Shown: positions 27,828 to 39,841, counted from the first letter of the stretch. The stretch: 64,000 nt of DNA from Bartonella bovis 91-4 (GCF_000384965.1 NZ_CM001844.1:1379667-1443666); one strand, 5' to 3'. Numbers and translations: made by a program. The notes: generated by a model not told the origin, from the sequence alone.

Positions 27828-28986
27828 GTTAACATTCCTTTATTGACTATAAACAAATTTATTGCAGCCCCTTATAAAGCTTAACACAAATCACTCATTC
27901 ATCTACTTTATGAAAAAAACTAAAATAGCAGTCAAAAATCAGCAAATGTTCTAAAACATTGACTTATTTTTTAAGAAAACTCTATTGTTTCCAATAAGGA
28001 GCCCTATCACCTCTAACAATAAGGACTTCCCGCAATAAAGAATGGACATCACCCAACCCCCACAAAGAAAAGCCCTTCTCATTTCATGTTCTAAACAACA
28101 ACATCGTATCGATAATACAACCCACCAATAATACAACCCTCAAAGAAATGACCACGTAATAAAAGTAAAAAAACTCCCCTCTTAAGATATTCTATACCCA
28201 AAGACCCGTAAAACCACCTTAGTCATTCCCCTTCATCAATATCGCCCACTACCAATAATCTCCCCACCATAAATCCCCAAAATCCCACACCAAAATGACA
28301 AGCAAACAATCCTCCCATCAGGGGGCAAAACCATCAGCGCATCCAAAAGAACTTGAGACAAACACAAAACTCAATCACAAAAAATGATACGCAAACTATA
28401 ATAAATCTAAAATAACAAGAAAAACTCTAAACACGCCACAAATAAGGCCCAGACATAAGCCACCAAAAACCTCTCCGGCCCACCTACCCCAAACGTTGTA
28501 AAAAAACTGTCACTTAAAAAAAACTCTCACCCAAACGACAAATGCTTGATAAGCGACTTACCCTTCACGCTCACCTCTCGAAGCCCTTTTCATAAGGAAG
28601 GCAGTCAAATTACCAACGTCCCACAAACTACCAACGTCCCAACGTTTTCAAACACTCCCTGCCATGTTTTTAAACACCCCCACGTAGCCAACGCCTCTAT
28701 ACTCTGGATATTCCGGCACCCCCATCTTCTCGATAGTGCCATATTCCCGACATTTCACCCACATTTGTTATGAAATCACCACTTTTCATGAAATCTCATC
28801 TACATTAATCGCCACCACAATTACAGCCACGATTACAGCGCATAAAACCTCGCGCGGCAGACACCATCTCCGCGAGAACTCATTTTCCAAATATTTATGA
28901 ATGAGAGATACAATTGTGATTATGCTATAATGATATCAGTTTACGTTCACCTTGTCAACTCTCATCAACTTTTTTCTCTTTTGATT
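27828..28986. other. Long gene-free region between virion cluster and clpB
   Basis: About 1.16 kb without a supported gene. It is AC-rich on the + strand (G-poor), less extreme than the other islands, with small local repeats such as CCAACGTCCCAAC near 28615-28645. The promoter of the virion cluster should lie near 27830-27900; I see no clear element. Confidence 0.5.
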
Positions 28987-31590
28987 TTAAGCACTTGTGG
29001 GCTGCCCCGTACCCGTGATGGGAGAAAAAGTCAAACGATCGCCTGTTTTTATAATAGCAACTGCTGTTTCATCGTGGATAGTCCCAAGTAAAATATCTTC
29101 AGCCAAAGGATCTTGAATTTCCTTTTGTATAATGCGCTTTAAAGGCCGCGCTCCATAAAGCGGGTCATAGCCCTTATTGGCTAAGAATTCTTTTGCTTCT
29201 TGTTCGATCTGCACTGTAATTTTGCGCTCATTGAGCAAATTTTGTAAGTGTTTGACCTGAATATCAACAATTGCTTCCATATCTTTGCGCTGCAATCTCT
29301 CAAAGAGAATAATTTCATCAACTCGGTTTAAAAATTCAGGCCGAAATGCTGCTTTAACAATACGCATAACATCATCTCTGGCCGCACCAGTTACTTGTCC
29401 TTCAGGCAGAGCCGTTAAAATATCAGCCCCAAGGTTAGAAGTCATAATGAGTAAGGTATTACGAAAATCAACTGTCCGCCCTTGGCTATCAGTTAAACGT
29501 CCTTCATCAAGCACTTGTAATAAGAGATTAAAGATATCAGGATGCGCTTTTTCAATTTCGTCAAAAAGAATAACTTGATAGGGTCTGCGTCTTACAGCTT
29601 CTGTCAACACACCGCCTTCTTCATATCCAACATATCCAGGGGGCGCACCAATCAGCCGTGCACCGGCATGTTTTTCCATATATTCAGACATATCAATACG
29701 CAACATTGCGTTAGAGTCTTGGAATAAAAAAGCCGCAAGCGCCTTTGTTAATTCAGTTTTTCCAACACCAGTTGGTCCCAAAAACATGAAAGACCCAATA
29801 GGCCGGTTGGGGTCTTGCAATCCAGCACGGGCACGGCGCACAGCACGAGCCACAGCCTGAACAGCATCTTTTTGCCCCACAACACGTTGGCTGATCTCAT
29901 CTTCCATACGTAACAACCGCTCACGTTCTGCCTCAAGCATCCGATCAACAGGAACCCCCGTCCAACGCGAAACGATCTGCGCCACATGCTCAGCCATCAC
30001 AACTTCTTCAATCAGATTATTGCGTTGCTCATCATTTTCAGCAGCATTTAATTGTTTTTCAAGATCAGGGATCACACTATAGGCTAATTCTCCAGCCTGT
30101 TGAAATTGGCCATTACGCTGTGCAATAGCCAAAGCATTTCGTGCCTCTTCGAGCCTTTTTTTCAAATCAGCGGCATGTCCCAATTTTTGTTTTTCAGCCT
30201 GCCAGGCTTGCGTCATTTCAGTAGACTGTTTTTCCAATGTATCAAGCTCAGTTTCCACCGTTTGCAAACGCTCTTTTGCAGTAGGATCAACCTCTGTTTT
30301 CAAAGCTTCTCGCTCAATCTTTAACTGCAAAATTCGCCGATCAATATGGTCAAGCTCTTCTGGCTTGGAATCAACCTGCATACGCAACCGCGCCGCAGCC
30401 TCATCAATCAGGTCAATCGCTTTATCAGGCAAGAAGCGATCGGTAATATACCGGTTTGAAAGGCGTGCAGCAGCAATCAAAGCACTATCAGCCAAGCGCA
30501 CCTTGTGGTGTTGCTCATATTTTTCTTTAATCCCACGTAAAATAGAAATCGTATCATCAAGTGTCGGCTCAGGCACAAAAACGGGCTGGAAGCGGCGTGC
30601 TAAAGCAGCATCCTTTTCTACATATTTACGATATTCCTCAAGCGTTGTCGCCCCAATACAATGGAGCTCACCCCGGGCCAAAGCAGGTTTAAGTAAATTG
30701 GAAGCATCCATAGGCCCGTCAGACTTTCCAGCACCAACAAGATTATGTAATTCATCAATAAATAAAATGATCTGCCCATTTTCAGCTTGCACATCTGCCA
30801 AAACGGCTTTCAAACGTTCTTCAAATTCACCACGATATTTTGCCCCCGCAATAAGCGCCCCCATATCAAGCGCATAAAGATGTTTATCACGCAAGGTTTC
30901 AGGAACATCCCCATTGACAATACGCAGTGCCAAACCTTCAACAATTGCAGTTTTCCCAACACCAGGCTCTCCGATAAGAACAGGGTTATTCTTAGTCCGG
31001 CGTGATAAAACCTGAATAGCCCGGCGAATCTCTTCCTCCCGACCAATAACAGGGTCAAGCTTGCCTTCCCGTGCATCTTTTGTTAAATCACGTGCATATT
31101 TTTCCAAGGCGTTATATTGACTTTCAGCATGCGCACTTGTTGCTGTTTTTCCTTTTCGCATTGTATTAATCGCATGATTAAGAGCCTGTGGTGTCACCCC
31201 TGCATTGGATAAAATATCGGCAGTTTTAGCTGTTTTTTCCATAACAAGCGCTTGCAAAACACGTTCCACAGTCACAAACTGATCACCAGCCTTTTGCGCC
31301 AAATCCTCAGCCATCCTTAACACTTTTGCCAAAGGCTGCGACATATAGAGCTGGCCATTTCCCCCCTGTACTTTAGGTAAAGCATCAAGCGCCACTTTGA
31401 GCGCACTTTCAAGTGCAGGCAAATCACCCCCAGCTTTCTGGATCAAAGAAACAGCCAAACCTTGACCATCCTCCAACAGTGCTTTCAAAAAGTGCTCAGG
31501 CATAAATTGCTGATGATCAGAAGCAAGAGCACTGCCTTGTGCTGTTTGTAAAAACATTTGCAGCTGTTCACTATATTTATCCACGTTCAT
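28987..31590 (-). CDS. clpB: ClpB AAA+ disaggregase chaperone
   Basis: 867 residues, full length. Domain order: Clp N-domain (1-145), first AAA module with Walker A GEPGVGKT (207-214) and [13 protein letters not shown], the coiled-coil M domain (about 410-520), and second AAA module with GPTGVGKT (near 605) and [13 protein letters not shown]. It works with DnaK to pull proteins out of aggregates in the cytoplasm. It is monocistronic here, and a heat-shock-type promoter candidate lies ~160 bases upstream. Confidence 0.96.
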   Translation of the reverse strand: MNVDKYSEQLQMFLQTAQGSALASDHQQFMPEHFLKALLEDGQGLAVSLIQKAGGDLPALESALKVALDALPKVQGGNGQLYMSQPLAKVLRMAEDLAQKAGDQFVTVERVLQALVMEKTAKTADILSNAGVTPQALNHAINTMRKGKTATSAHAESQYNALEKYARDLTKDAREGKLDPVIGREEEIRRAIQVLSRRTKNNPVLIGEPGVGKTAIVEGLALRIVNGDVPETLRDKHLYALDMGALIAGAKYRGEFEERLKAVLADVQAENGQIILFIDELHNLVGAGKSDGPMDASNLLKPALARGELHCIGATTLEEYRKYVEKDAALARRFQPVFVPEPTLDDTISILRGIKEKYEQHHKVRLADSALIAAARLSNRYITDRFLPDKAIDLIDEAAARLRMQVDSKPEELDHIDRRILQLKIEREALKTEVDPTAKERLQTVETELDTLEKQSTEMTQAWQAEKQKLGHAADLKKRLEEARNALAIAQRNGQFQQAGELAYSVIPDLEKQLNAAENDEQRNNLIEEVVMAEHVAQIVSRWTGVPVDRMLEAERERLLRMEDEISQRVVGQKDAVQAVARAVRRARAGLQDPNRPIGSFMFLGPTGVGKTELTKALAAFLFQDSNAMLRIDMSEYMEKHAGARLIGAPPGYVGYEEGGVLTEAVRRRPYQVILFDEIEKAHPDIFNLLLQVLDEGRLTDSQGRTVDFRNTLLIMTSNLGADILTALPEGQVTGAARDDVMRIVKAAFRPEFLNRVDEIILFERLQRKDMEAIVDIQVKHLQNLLNERKITVQIEQEAKEFLANKGYDPLYGARPLKRIIQKEIQDPLAEDILLGTIHDETAVAIIKTGDRLTFSPITGTGQPTSA

Positions 31591-31745
31591 TGTTTTTCCT
31601 TCTCTTGCACTCTTACATGTCCATCCTTAAAGACATCGCTTCAAAGGATCCTCTCAAAAATTACACTCGAATTGTTCATACGACATAATAAACAATCACC
31701 CGCTGTAACAAATGAATACACTGTAACCAAACTGTCACACCTTAG

Positions 31746-31775
31746 AATATGGGTTCTCACAATAATCATGGCAAG
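31746..31775 (-). promoter_or_regulatory. Candidate RpoH (sigma-32) promoter of clpB
   Basis: On the minus strand CTTGCC is followed after 16 bases by CCCATATT, close to the alphaproteobacterial heat-shock pattern CTTG-N16/17-CCATAT-like. It faces clpB, whose start is ~155 bases away. The rest of 31591-32095 is AT-rich and holds no gene. Confidence 0.4.
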
Positions 31776-32095
31776 AGGGAAACGTACTAATCATGGCAAA
31801 AGGCAAGCAAATAATAAGTATAACAAAAAGAGGATAAGCAACAACATTATTTAAAAGCATAATAATGTGTATAAAAATGCACCTTTTCTCAAGTTTTCTT
31901 TTATTCTACCACGCTTTTTTACGCTACTTTTATTTTATTCAATTATTTTACTCTATTTTCATGCTATTCCATTTTTACTCTAAGCTATTTTTACTCTAAT
32001 CCATCACTTATTCCACTATAGTGGATGTACATTCTCCTCCATTAACAATGTAACTTTTGCCAATCTTTTATTCTTCCTCACCTGCTTTACCTGTA

Positions 32096-32275
32096 TTATT
32101 CTTCTTCATCTGTATTGTGTGGTGGTGGTGGTAAAATATAAGCACCTGAAAGCCACCGATTTAAATCAATTGCTCGGCACCGTGAGGAACAGAAAGGATA
32201 AGAATCCTGCTGTGACATTTTTCCGCATTCTGGACAAGGGCGCGATGGACGCCGTGGTGTTGATTGTTCCTGCAT
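32096..32275 (-). CDS. yacG: DNA gyrase inhibitor YacG (zinc-finger protein)
   Basis: 59 residues from the ATG at 32275, which has AAGGAG five bases upstream; the frame opens seven codons earlier. The zinc site is complete: CPEC, then CSSRC about 15 residues on, followed by [10 protein letters not shown], the YacG signature. YacG binds GyrB and blocks DNA binding by gyrase. In Rhizobiales it follows maf; here 700+ bases of C-rich DNA separate the two. Confidence 0.9.
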   Translation of the reverse strand: MQEQSTPRRPSRPCPECGKMSQQDSYPFCSSRCRAIDLNRWLSGAYILPPPPHNTDEEE

Positions 32276-33002
32276 CGTTTCTCCTTTTTTATGCATTTGC
32301 CTTCCCCTTATACATTATCTCCCTTTTTCCACCCCCTCAAATTCATCCTCCCCCTCTCATCCATATGTACTCCCCCTTACCGTACATTATTTCTTTCCTC
32401 CAGATCCATTCTCTCAAATCAAAACCCTCGGCATTTTCGCCGCAGTATTCCACCACACCAACGCAACCAACCTTACTCCAACCCTCTCTCGCTCCCTAAC
32501 CTCTTACACAAGCGCCCAACACTTCTCCCCCAACACCTCACTCACCTTACAACACCTCCTCCTCACCTCTCACACTATACACACATACCCCATCCTTCCC
32601 CAACATCCTTCCCACGCACACTAACCCACACAGCCCACCTTTTCTCAACTCATCCCCTCCAAAGCATCTCAGTACACATTCCATCCTCCAGATCCGCCCT
32701 CTCAAACAAAAACCCTTAGATCTTCTCCCCAACATTCCATCACACCAACACACCCAACTACCCCCAACCAACCTCGCTTGACTTCCTAAAACCTTATCCC
32801 CGTCCTCTCACACCCTTCCTCCACCAATGCAACCAACTTTGCCTCCACTTCTCCCTTACTCGCACATCTCTCCTTTATTCCCGCACATCATTTACCTTTT
32901 CACGTGCACCTCTCTTCACCAACATAACACTCTCCCCCACCTACTACCCTCCTTTTGCACTATCTAAGCAGCGCTTCAGTCCTCTTATTTTCAATGCATA
33001 TT
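32276..33002. repeat. C-rich, G-poor island splitting the maf-yacG pair
   Basis: About 720 bases with no gene. The + strand is mostly C, T and A (for example CCTCCTCCTCACCTCTCACAC). The phrase CCTCCAGATCCATTCTCTCAA near 32397 recurs in altered form near 32685. Several open frames occur only because stop codons need rare G or specific A/T combinations; none has protein-like composition. Confidence 0.75.
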
Positions 33003-33632
33003 TTAAGTCCACTTAGAAAGAACAGGGTAATGATAAGCTGTTAAAAGGTCCATCGTTTGAGCCAACGGCAAACCAACCACATTAGAATAAGAACCAGAAA
33101 TATTGGTAACAAAAACCCCAGCTTTTCCTTGAATAGCATAACCTCCAGCTTTTCCTTCCCACTCTCGGCAAGCTAGATAAGCCTCAATCATTGAAGGGGT
33201 CAAACATCGAAAACGAACACAACTTTTGACTAATTGAACAGTTTTTCTCCCACATTCGTCTACAATACAAACAGCACTATATACGTTGTGAACACACCCT
33301 GACAGCAAGCGCAAACATTCATAGGCTTCCTCTTTTCCACCGGGTTTAGGAAGAATAATGCGCCCAACAGCAACAACAGTATCGGCAGCTAAGATCAAGC
33401 ATTTTTTCGACGACACAACATGTTGGCTATTATGATCACAGCATAACAGGCTGTCATAAGCTTTGAGCGCTTTTTCACATGCTAGGCGTTTTGCTAGATG
33501 AGCAGGGTGCTCTTTTGGCTTTGGCGTTTCATCAATCATAGCCGCATAAACCCGGCTGGGATCAACACCAATTTGCGCTAAAAGTTCTAAACGACGCGGT
33601 GAAGCAGAAGCAAGTACCAAATCGATTTCCAT
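33003..33632 (-). CDS. maf: Maf family nucleotide pyrophosphatase
   Basis: 209 residues. The N-terminal LASASPRRLELLAQIG is the Maf signature; LAADTVVAVGR gives the catalytic Asp region, and GGYAIQGKAGVFVTNISGSY the C-terminal motif. Maf proteins hydrolyse non-canonical or modified nucleoside triphosphates in the cytoplasm. It follows infA on the same strand. Two Cys/His-rich insertions (SLLCCDHNSQHV, KSCVRFRC) make it slightly longer than usual. Confidence 0.92.
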   Translation of the reverse strand: MEIDLVLASASPRRLELLAQIGVDPSRVYAAMIDETPKPKEHPAHLAKRLACEKALKAYDSLLCCDHNSQHVVSSKKCLILAADTVVAVGRIILPKPGGKEEAYECLRLLSGCVHNVYSAVCIVDECGRKTVQLVKSCVRFRCLTPSMIEAYLACREWEGKAGGYAIQGKAGVFVTNISGSYSNVVGLPLAQTMDLLTAYHYPVLSKWT

Positions 33633-33957
33633 AGTGAAAACCCCTTTGAGATTGCGTTAAAATGCATCACCTGACTTTATTTTGAAACTCTTTCCTCTAC
33701 AAAAGAATCTTTTTAAAGCCATCAGATTTTTTTAAATCACGAAACTTTATTACGTAACACCTTACACCACACCCTTACTTTGCTTATAGCCCACTTATGC
33801 CCCCACACTTATGCCCCCATCAACACGTGGAGTTTTTTAAACTCATGCACTAGATTGTTCTGAAATTTCTCATTTTTGAACAATTTTGCGAATTTTTACT
33901 TTAGGCAATTTTCATTGAAGCAATTGGAAAGTTTTGGGAAAGCAACGTCTGTATCCC
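33633..33957. other. AT-rich spacer between infA and maf
   Basis: About 325 bases without a gene or clear signal. It shows a short direct repeat CTTATGCCCCCA (33790-33815). Confidence 0.45.
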
Positions 33958-34176
33958 TTATTTATAGCGATATGTAATACGCCCTTTTGTCAAATCATAA
34001 GGGGTCATCTCAACCATAATTTTATCACCAGCCAACACACGAATACGGTTTTTACGCATTCTTCCAGCCGTATGAGCAATAATTTCGTGATCATTTTCTA
34101 GTTTTACGCGAAACATTGCATTAGGCAAGAGCTCGGTTACAATACCAGAAAATTCCAAAACTTCTTCTTTGGACAT
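33958..34176 (-). CDS. infA: Translation initiation factor IF-1
   Basis: 72 residues, the normal length. Single S1/OB-fold domain: [41 protein letters not shown] and [22 protein letters not shown] are characteristic. It binds the A site of the 30S subunit with IF-2 and IF-3. First gene of the infA-maf-yacG series usual in Rhizobiales. Confidence 0.97.
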   Translation of the reverse strand: MSKEEVLEFSGIVTELLPNAMFRVKLENDHEIIAHTAGRMRKNRIRVLAGDKIMVEMTPYDLTKGRITYRYK

Positions 34177-35372
34177 AAATAAATAACTTTCTTTATATAG
34201 TGAATTGATTGGATTTTATTTTACTGACTTTATTTTTATTTTTCTGACTTTATAATGCAAATTTAATGTAAATTCATTGATTGCTTACATTGCAAATTAT
34301 TGGAGGATACTCATATCGTATTTTTACAGTTTTGTGAACAGGGATTTAACAAAGAATGAGATTTTCCTTTATATTTATTAACAACCCTGTTTGACTTAAG
34401 GCTTTCGTGCCTGTTTTGATTTAAGAGTTTTGATCTTAAAAATCTTACTTTCCAATTCCTTTCCAGCCTTATTTTGCAAATCCCATTCTCTAGCTCCTTC
34501 TCATACGCCTACTCAACATCCTTTTTTTCCAACACTCACACTTCCCTTATCTCCATACCCCTCTCCCCTCACAGCTTTTTTTCTCCTTACCTTTCGCGCC
34601 TCCCCACAGCGTACCTAACCTTTCCTAACATCTTTCCCACACGCACTAACCTCGCAGTCCACACCTTATGCCGGTACATCACAAGCTCCCCTTTGTCCAC
34701 ATACCTCTCTCCCCCACAGCTGTCTTCTTCCTTACCTCTCGCAACCCTCACACCAGTGCACCAAGTCTGCCCAACACAAGCATAGCGCACACTCAACACC
34801 CCTTCCAGATAACATCCCCCTTACCCACACAGCACTCTCTCCAGATCCACCTTTTCATCTGCGTCCTCTCACACCCCCCCCACAGCGTACCCAACCTGTC
34901 CTAACACAGCACACTCTCCCCCGCCTATATTGACACCACACAAGCGCTCAACAGTTTCCTCTCGCCTCATCCCCAAAATGCTTCTACAACGTACCTAAAT
35001 CTTGTTCCACACACCATTTTTCCTCCAAATCTGCCCACTCAAATCCCGTCCCTTCCAATCAAGCACACACAACACTCCCATTCCCATCCCCTGTCTTCAA
35101 ATTATTCTCATCACCAATAATCTATCCCCATTATCTTTATTTCTTTTCCGCAAAGCACGATCCAAGATGAATCCATTGAAGAAAAACCGTTAACGCTTAT
35201 TATCTAACTTTGCAAAAAATTACTTTGACTGTGCAAAAATTAACTTTGCAAAAAAATGGAAAACTTTTTAAAATAGCAGACTTTCAAAAGTTACGAAAAT
35301 GAATCTCCTAAAAAGTAAGAAAGTAGATTCCTTTGACAATACATAAAGTCTAGCAACAAAAAAGGATGTGGA
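34177..35372. repeat. AT-rich leader followed by C-rich island between infA and purE
   Basis: 34177-34440 is ordinary AT-rich upstream DNA of infA. 34450-35130 is C-rich and G-poor on the + strand, with repeated phrases such as CCCCTCTCCCCTCACAGC and CCTCTCTCCCCCACAGC (34560, 34705) and CACAGCGTACCTAACC/CACAGCGTACCCAACC (34607, 34873). From 35170 it becomes AT-rich again before purE. Confidence 0.7.
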
Positions 35373-35888
35373 ATGGCCAAACACGCATTTGACGTCGCGC
35401 TTTTAATGGGCAGCCAATCTGATTGGCAAACAATGCGCCATAGCGCAGATATTTTAACACAGCTTGGCATTTCTCATGTTTCACAGATTATTTCTGCCCA
35501 CCGCACCCCTGATCGGCTTTATCACTTTGCGAAAGGGGCAAAAGCAGCAGGCTTTAAAGTTTTGATAGCAGGTGCCGGAGGTGCAGCACATCTTCCCGGC
35601 ATGCTTGCAGCCCTAACCCCATTGCCTGTTTTTGGAGTTCCTGTGCAATCACGCACCCTATTGGGGAAAGATTCTTTACTCTCCATAGTGCAAATGCCTG
35701 CAGGCATACCAGTTGGCACATTGGCAATAGGTAAAGCAGGCGCCATTAATGCGGCGCTTTTATCAGCAGCAGTAATGGCTGTTTATGATGAAGACCTTGC
35801 TAAACGTCTTGAAGAATGGCGAAAACAACAAACAGAAAACATTGCTGAGTACCCTATAAATGAGGTTTTAGATGCCCCATCCTCCTGA
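35373..35888 (+). CDS. purE: N5-carboxyaminoimidazole ribonucleotide mutase
   Basis: 171 residues, class I Pur[21 protein letters not shown] begins the fold; [17 protein letters not shown] is the active-site SAHRTP motif; [16 protein letters not shown] and [17 protein letters not shown] bind substrate. It converts N5-CAIR to CAIR in purine synthesis. Its 3' end overlaps purK by 17 bases, so the two are translated from one message. Confidence 0.95.
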   Translation: MAKHAFDVALLMGSQSDWQTMRHSADILTQLGISHVSQIISAHRTPDRLYHFAKGAKAAGFKVLIAGAGGAAHLPGMLAALTPLPVFGVPVQSRTLLGKDSLLSIVQMPAGIPVGTLAIGKAGAINAALLSAAVMAVYDEDLAKRLEEWRKQQTENIAEYPINEVLDAPSS

Positions 35889-36984
35889 GAGTTTACAACC
35901 GGGAAGTATGATTGGTTTGATTGGTGGGGGGCAATTAGCTCGTATGTTAGCCATAGCAGCAGCAGAACTTGGCTATCGCACAGTTGTTCTTTGTCCTCAA
36001 GCACATTGCCCAGCAGCGCAAACAGCCAATCATCATATCGTTGCTCCCTATGATGATGAAGTAGCACTAGATCGTCTGATTGAAATGTGCGATGTTGTCA
36101 CATATGAATTTGAAAATCTTCCTCTCCAAACAGCTCTCTATATTGAAAAAGAAAGGCATCTTTATCCATCATCTAAAGCTTTAGAAATTGCGCAAGACCG
36201 GGTTCTTGAAAAAAGCTTTTTAAATGAGAAAGGTATTCTCACAGCTTCATGGTACGCAGTTCATAATCGTGCTTCTCTAGTTTCAGGGCTGTCTGCGTTG
36301 GGTGGACATGGTATTTTGAAAACAAGACGCTTTGGATACGATGGTAAAAACCAAGTTGTGCTTCATCATCCCAGTGAACAAGAGATTGACGCAGCTTTAA
36401 GCACCCTTCACTATCAGCCCTCAATTTTAGAAGAAATTGTGTCCTTTTCATCGGAAATTTCAGTTCTCTCATCGCGCTCATCCCAGGGAGCTTCTATCTC
36501 TTACGACTGCCCTGAAAATCAGCACAAAAATGGTATTCTTCATAAAACATTTGTTCCTTCAAAAGTTTCGCATGTCGTGCAAGAAGCCGCACAAGAGGTA
36601 AGCTCTATGGTCATGCGCACTCTAAATTATGTTGGTGTTTTATGCATTGAATTTTTTGTTTTAGCAGATGATCGTTTTCTTGTGAATGAATTAGCTCCTC
36701 GTGTGCACAACTCTGGTCATTGGACGCAAAAAGCATGCATAACCTCACAATTTGAACAGCATATCCGTGCCATTTGTGGCCTTCCTTTAGGTAACACACA
36801 CCGCCATAGCAATTGTGAAATGACCAATCTTCTTGGCCATAATTTGAATGACTTTAAACATTTTCTCACGCAAGAGCACACATCAGTGCATCTATACGGT
36901 AAAAGTTGCGTACAACCGGAACGCAAAATGGGTCATGTCATCCAGTTAACAGGGCCAGCCACTCGCTCCCCTCATCTCCCATAA
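35872..36984 (+). CDS. purK: N5-carboxyaminoimidazole ribonucleotide synthase
   Basis: 370 residues with an ATP-grasp fold. [19 protein letters not shown] is the N-terminal motif; [12 protein letters not shown] binds [16 protein letters not shown] and the metal-binding [14 protein letters not shown] are present. It carboxylates AIR using ATP and bicarbonate, supplying PurE. Its stop is immediately followed by a C-rich island. Confidence 0.95.
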   Translation: MPHPPESLQPGSMIGLIGGGQLARMLAIAAAELGYRTVVLCPQAHCPAAQTANHHIVAPYDDEVALDRLIEMCDVVTYEFENLPLQTALYIEKERHLYPSSKALEIAQDRVLEKSFLNEKGILTASWYAVHNRASLVSGLSALGGHGILKTRRFGYDGKNQVVLHHPSEQEIDAALSTLHYQPSILEEIVSFSSEISVLSSRSSQGASISYDCPENQHKNGILHKTFVPSKVSHVVQEAAQEVSSMVMRTLNYVGVLCIEFFVLADDRFLVNELAPRVHNSGHWTQKACITSQFEQHIRAICGLPLGNTHRHSNCEMTNLLGHNLNDFKHFLTQEHTSVHLYGKSCVQPERKMGHVIQLTGPATRSPHLP

Positions 36985-38560
36985 CCTACCACCCTTCTCA
37001 CCCGCCATCCCCACAAGCACACATCCTCACCTACAAAACCTCTCGCGCCTCTTAACCACCCCATACCCTTTCTACAATACAAAAACCTATACCCCCATTA
37101 CCCAACTCACACCACACACTTAACGCTTCTCCCACCAATACACCTCCTCGCCCCTACTTGTTCCCAAACTCTCCCGTCTACACCGCTCCACACAAGCGCA
37201 ACCAACCTGTTTTACACAATACGCTTTTTCTTCCGCCTCTTTTTCTAAAGTTTTCCATCGCCCAGCATACACCCACACAACGTCTAACCCTTTCTCACTC
37301 ACATGCCTTTCCCACAGCTCTTTTCACCCTCACCTCTCACCCTCTCCACCGCTGTATTCAATGCTCCCCGCAAGCGCATCCTCTCCTTTTCTAGACAAAC
37401 TGCCAATACTCTTCCACTTGCACCAATCCACACAGTACGCTCTCTCCCTCCCAACCACACCTCCCATCCTCGCTTTCCAATACTCACACTCCTTTTTGAT
37501 CACATACCTCTTTCCCAAACCCATCTTCAAAATCAAAACTGTAAGCATATTCTCCCAAGTCATCCCCCGCATCGAAGGAACCAACCTATCCCCACCAACA
37601 CTCACTTGCTTCCCATACCCATCATCCCCCAAAATGCTCGCCCATTGGCACTAACCTCACACCACATTCACAACCTCCACTCTTCTATCCACACATCACA
37701 CCACCCACACTCCATATCCTGAACACCCATAGAGTACACATTCTTCTTCTTTACCCGGCACCCTCTCACCTCACCTAATCTCCCATCTCAACTCACACCT
37801 CCAAAGCCCTAAGCACCTTCTCCCAAGAACACCTCCCCCACATAGTGCCTAACACCCTTTTCTTTCACCCCCCCTTACCCGCACATCACCGCCCCAAAAA
37901 CGCTCTCCCCAAACACCTCTTCCCACTCACACGCACTCCATAGCCCACTCCTCCTCAATCTTCCCCCTTACGCGCCCCTAAGCTCCTTCTTACTTCCCAC
38001 CACACCCCACAGCTTTCCTCCTTACTTCCCACAGATCCCCCCTTGCAACCTTTTCCTTACCGTCTACACCTCCCCCACATAGTGCCCAACACCCTCTTCT
38101 TTCACCCCCCTTACCCGCACATCATCACCCCAAAAACGCTCTCCCCAAACACCTCTTCCCACTCACACGCACTCCATAGCCTACTCCTCCTCAATCTTCC
38201 CCCTCACGCGCCCTTAAGCTCCTCCTTACTTCCCACCACACCCCACAGCTTTCCTCCTTACTTCCCACAGATCCCCCCTTGCAACCTTTTCCTTATCGTC
38301 TACACCTCCCCCACATAGTGCCCAACACCCTCTTCTTTCACCCCCCCTTACCCGCACATCATCGCCCTAAAAACGCTCTCCCTAAACACCTCTTCCCACT
38401 CACACGCACTCCATAGCCCACTTCTCCTCAATCTTCCCCCTCACGCGCCCTTAAGCTCCTCCTTACTTCCCACCACACCCCACAGTTCTCCTCTTTCTTA
38501 ATAATGTGCTCAATGTCTTTCCATTTTCCTTAATTCTACAACCAATGCTTAGTTGACAAA
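36985..38560. repeat. 1.5-kb C-rich island with about 2.8 tandem copies of a 237-bp unit
   Basis: The largest island. From 36985 to 37830 it is non-periodic C-rich, G-poor DNA. From about 37831 a unit starting CCTCCCCCACATAGTGCC repeats; the landmark CATAGTG lies at 37841, 38078 and 38314, periods of 237 and 236. The third copy ends near 38495. The copies are nearly identical. No RNA gene or protein-like frame was found; the 91-residue frame at 38043-38318 is repeat read-through. Confidence 0.85.
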
Positions 38561-38726
38561 ACTAAGACACCCTGCTAAAAATTTATCTTTCTTCTTATTC
38601 ATTAGCGGTGAATGGTGTTATCTCTTTAAGAGAAGCGCGGTGTTTTTTAAAAGCAGTGATTAAGAGAAACTGCAATGATGCCAAAAAGTATCATGTTATG
38701 AGTATGCGTTATAAACGGTGATTATT

Positions 38727-38852
38727 ATGAAAATTAAAAATTCGCTCAAAGCACTCAAAACACGTCACCGCCACAATCGGTTGGTGCGCCGTAAAGGTCG
38801 TATTTATATCCTCAATAAAACCAATCCACGTTTTAGAGCACGTCAAGGTTAA
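38727..38852 (+). CDS. rpmJ: Ribosomal protein L36, Cys-less (C-minus) form
   Basis: 41 residues beginning [18 protein letters not shown] and ending NPRFRARQG. The zinc-binding cysteines of standard L36 are absent, as in the zinc-independent paralogue common in proteobacteria. Very basic, consistent with binding 23S rRNA. Short gene between the largest C-rich island and the TPR protein gene, the usual Rhizobiales neighbour. Confidence 0.93.
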   Translation: MKIKNSLKALKTRHRHNRLVRRKGRIYILNKTNPRFRARQG

Positions 38853-38929
38853 TGAAGAAGGCGCCTGCTGTTTTTGCGGGTACCTTGTTTTGAAGCTCTC
38901 AAAGCTCTTTTTTTGGCGTATCTTCCTTT

Positions 38930-39841
38930 ATGACACATTTTCCTTCTCTGTATTTCAAGACTTTGAAAAAACAGATGTTTATTTTGATCTGTGTCACCAT
39001 TCTTTTTTTGCTTTCTGGCGGTAATGGGAACATTCCTTCATTCGCGTTTACCTCATCCACTTCTTCCCCATTTTCACCTCCTCCATCCTCATTTTCGCTC
39101 ACTCCATCTCTATCCCTTGCATCTCTATCCACATCGTCTTCACTTTCACCCTCTTCGTTTACACCTACTCTTGTTGTTTCTGCGACATCTTCCCCATCTT
39201 CACCGTTTGAAGAGCCTTCCCCACAATCGCTTCTACCGCTGGATGACCTCATCCCGAATCAATCATCAACAACATCTCGTGAACCAGATGCAGCCACAAC
39301 TGTTTTAGAAGATCAAAAATCGACATATCACAGCCACGCTCATCGAACTAAACAGCGTAAAGAAAAAGAAATTGTACGCTTACTGAAAGAATTAAAATAC
39401 TGTGCCAATGCAAAGGAAGCTAAAACTATAAGTCAGCAAATTCAAAGGTTATGGGCACAATCTGGTAGTGAAACCATTGACCTTTTGATGACATGGGCTG
39501 AACAAGGCATTAGTGAAGAAAATTATGGCCTTGCCTTAGATTATCTTGACACAGCAATTGCACTTTCCCCCACTTACGCTGAAGCCTGGAGCAGACGTGC
39601 ATGGATACATATTCAATTAAGTGACTTCAAACTAGCAATGCTAGACCTTCATCACGCTCTTCAACTTGAACCACGCAATTATATTGCGTTTTTTGAGCTT
39701 GGAATCGTCATGGAAGCCACACAAAGACCAGAGCTTGCCATTAAAGCCTACGAAACAGCTTTGACATTTTACCCACAAATGCAAAAAGTTCAAAACCGCA
39801 TTGACATACTTTTAAGCAAAAACTCCGATCAAAATATCTGA
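38930..39841 (+). CDS. Exported TPR-repeat protein with Ser/Pro/Thr-rich linker
   Basis: 303 residues. An N-terminal hydrophobic segment (17-31, FILICVTILFLLSGG) suggests export. Residues about 38-115 are almost only Ser, Pro, Thr, Leu and Phe in loose repeats (SSTSSPFSPPPSS). From about 150 the protein is charged and helical, with tetratricopeptide repeats such as YGLALDYLDTAIALSPTYAEAWSRRAWIHI and the following FKLAMLDLHHALQLEPRNYIA. TPRs bind partner proteins. The linker DNA is C/T-rich and G-poor like the intergenic islands and may have been expanded from the same kind of sequence. Confidence 0.8.
   Translation: MTHFPSLYFKTLKKQMFILICVTILFLLSGGNGNIPSFAFTSSTSSPFSPPPSSFSLTPSLSLASLSTSSSLSPSSFTPTLVVSATSSPSSPFEEPSPQSLLPLDDLIPNQSSTTSREPDAATTVLEDQKSTYHSHAHRTKQRKEKEIVRLLKELKYCANAKEAKTISQQIQRLWAQSGSETIDLLMTWAEQGISEENYGLALDYLDTAIALSPTYAEAWSRRAWIHIQLSDFKLAMLDLHHALQLEPRNYIAFFELGIVMEATQRPELAIKAYETALTFYPQMQKVQNRIDILLSKNSDQNI

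Noticed and set aside
30365..30877. 170-codon + frame inside clpB
   Set aside because: Shadow of the clearly identified clpB gene on the other strand.
34430..34904. Several 60-100 codon frames in the infA-purE island
   Set aside because: They exist only because of the C-rich, G-poor composition and lack start signals.
37303..37722. 139-codon frame and antisense frames in the purK-rpmJ island
   Set aside because: Low-complexity translation of C-rich DNA; opposing frames are equally open, so there is no coding evidence.
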